This document shows positions 63,973 through 64,000 of a stretch of DNA of 64,000 nucleotides, in pieces. The DNA lies in assembly GCF_003386535.1 (NCBI RefSeq), contig NZ_QTTN01000001.1, forward strand, positions 225,979 to 289,978. Direction: 5' to 3'. The notes under the pieces are model-generated. The model saw only the letters and a list, made by a program, of their open reading frames with translations. It had not been told where the DNA came from and searched no databases. Within the stretch, counting starts at the first letter, position 1, and the number at the start of each line of letters is the position of its first letter. The stretch comes from Paenibacillus taihuensis. GTDB taxonomy: Bacteria > Bacillota > Bacilli > Paenibacillales > Paenibacillaceae. Both the position numbers and the translations under genes were made by a program.

Positions 63973-64000
63973 GGGCGAAAACACGGACGGGGATACACCT

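Overview
The window is a chromosomal core segment of a spore-forming Bacillota, most likely Paenibacillus or a close relative in the Paenibacillaceae (for example Cohnella). Reasons: the gene order from polC through rimP-nusA-rnpM-ylxQ-infB-rbfA, truB-ribF-rpsO-pnp-ylxY-mlpA, dpaAB-asd-dapGA-rnj-tepA-ylzJ-spoIIIE, ymfFHIJKM, pgsA-cinA-recA, rny-ymdB-spoVS, korAB and miaB-ricA follows the Bacillus subtilis 145-155 degree backbone; base composition is moderate; sporulation genes (dpaAB, spoIIIE, sleB, spoVS, ylxY) are present; TTG and GTG starts behind strong AGGAGG-type ribosome sites are common. Only two genes, an MFS transporter and a lipoprotein, lie on the minus strand. I see no phage, CRISPR, intact insertion sequence, rRNA or tRNA.

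Layout. 1-1.8 kb: 3' end of polC, then a 600-base non-coding stretch rich in hairpins. 2.2-11 kb: translation and RNA operon (rimP to ribF), with an unusually repetitive Gly/Gln linker in IF-2. 11-16.7 kb: rpsO, pnp, ylxY, mlpA, dut. 17-22 kb: dipicolinate synthase and the lysine/DAP branch of aspartate metabolism, which supply spore DPA and cell-wall DAP. 22-28.8 kb: RNase J, TepA, YlzJ, SpoIIIE and SleB. 28.9-34.5 kb: ymf cluster (M16 protease pair, EF-P aminopentanone reductase, RodZ-like protein). 34.6-43.8 kb: yajQ, rimO, pgsA, cinA, recA, recX, rny, ymdB, spoVS. 43.8-50.5 kb: dipeptidase, 2-oxoacid:ferredoxin oxidoreductase, PduL, miaB, ricA. 50.5-56.8 kb: accessory genes (MFS, signal peptidase, small proteins, copper ATPase). 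56.8-63.9 kb: a cobalamin riboswitch followed by btuFCD-cobT-cobU-cobS and a flavin oxidoreductase, a B12 uptake and nucleotide-loop assembly operon.

The most interesting unexplained signal is a pair of related structured intergenic elements, one after polC (about 1971-2098) and one after dut (about 16764-16917). Each has a 15-bp apical stem of different sequence but matching geometry, the same CAACAGCG-type 3' flank, and outer helices that stay paired although their sequences differ. They look like two members of a dispersed structured-RNA or palindromic-repeat family. Other hairpin elements follow rny (perfect 20-bp arms) and end the window (branched terminator-like element). Predicted sporulation promoters stand before sleB (sigma-G-like), spoVS (sigma-H-like) and, weakly, dpaA (sigma-K-like).
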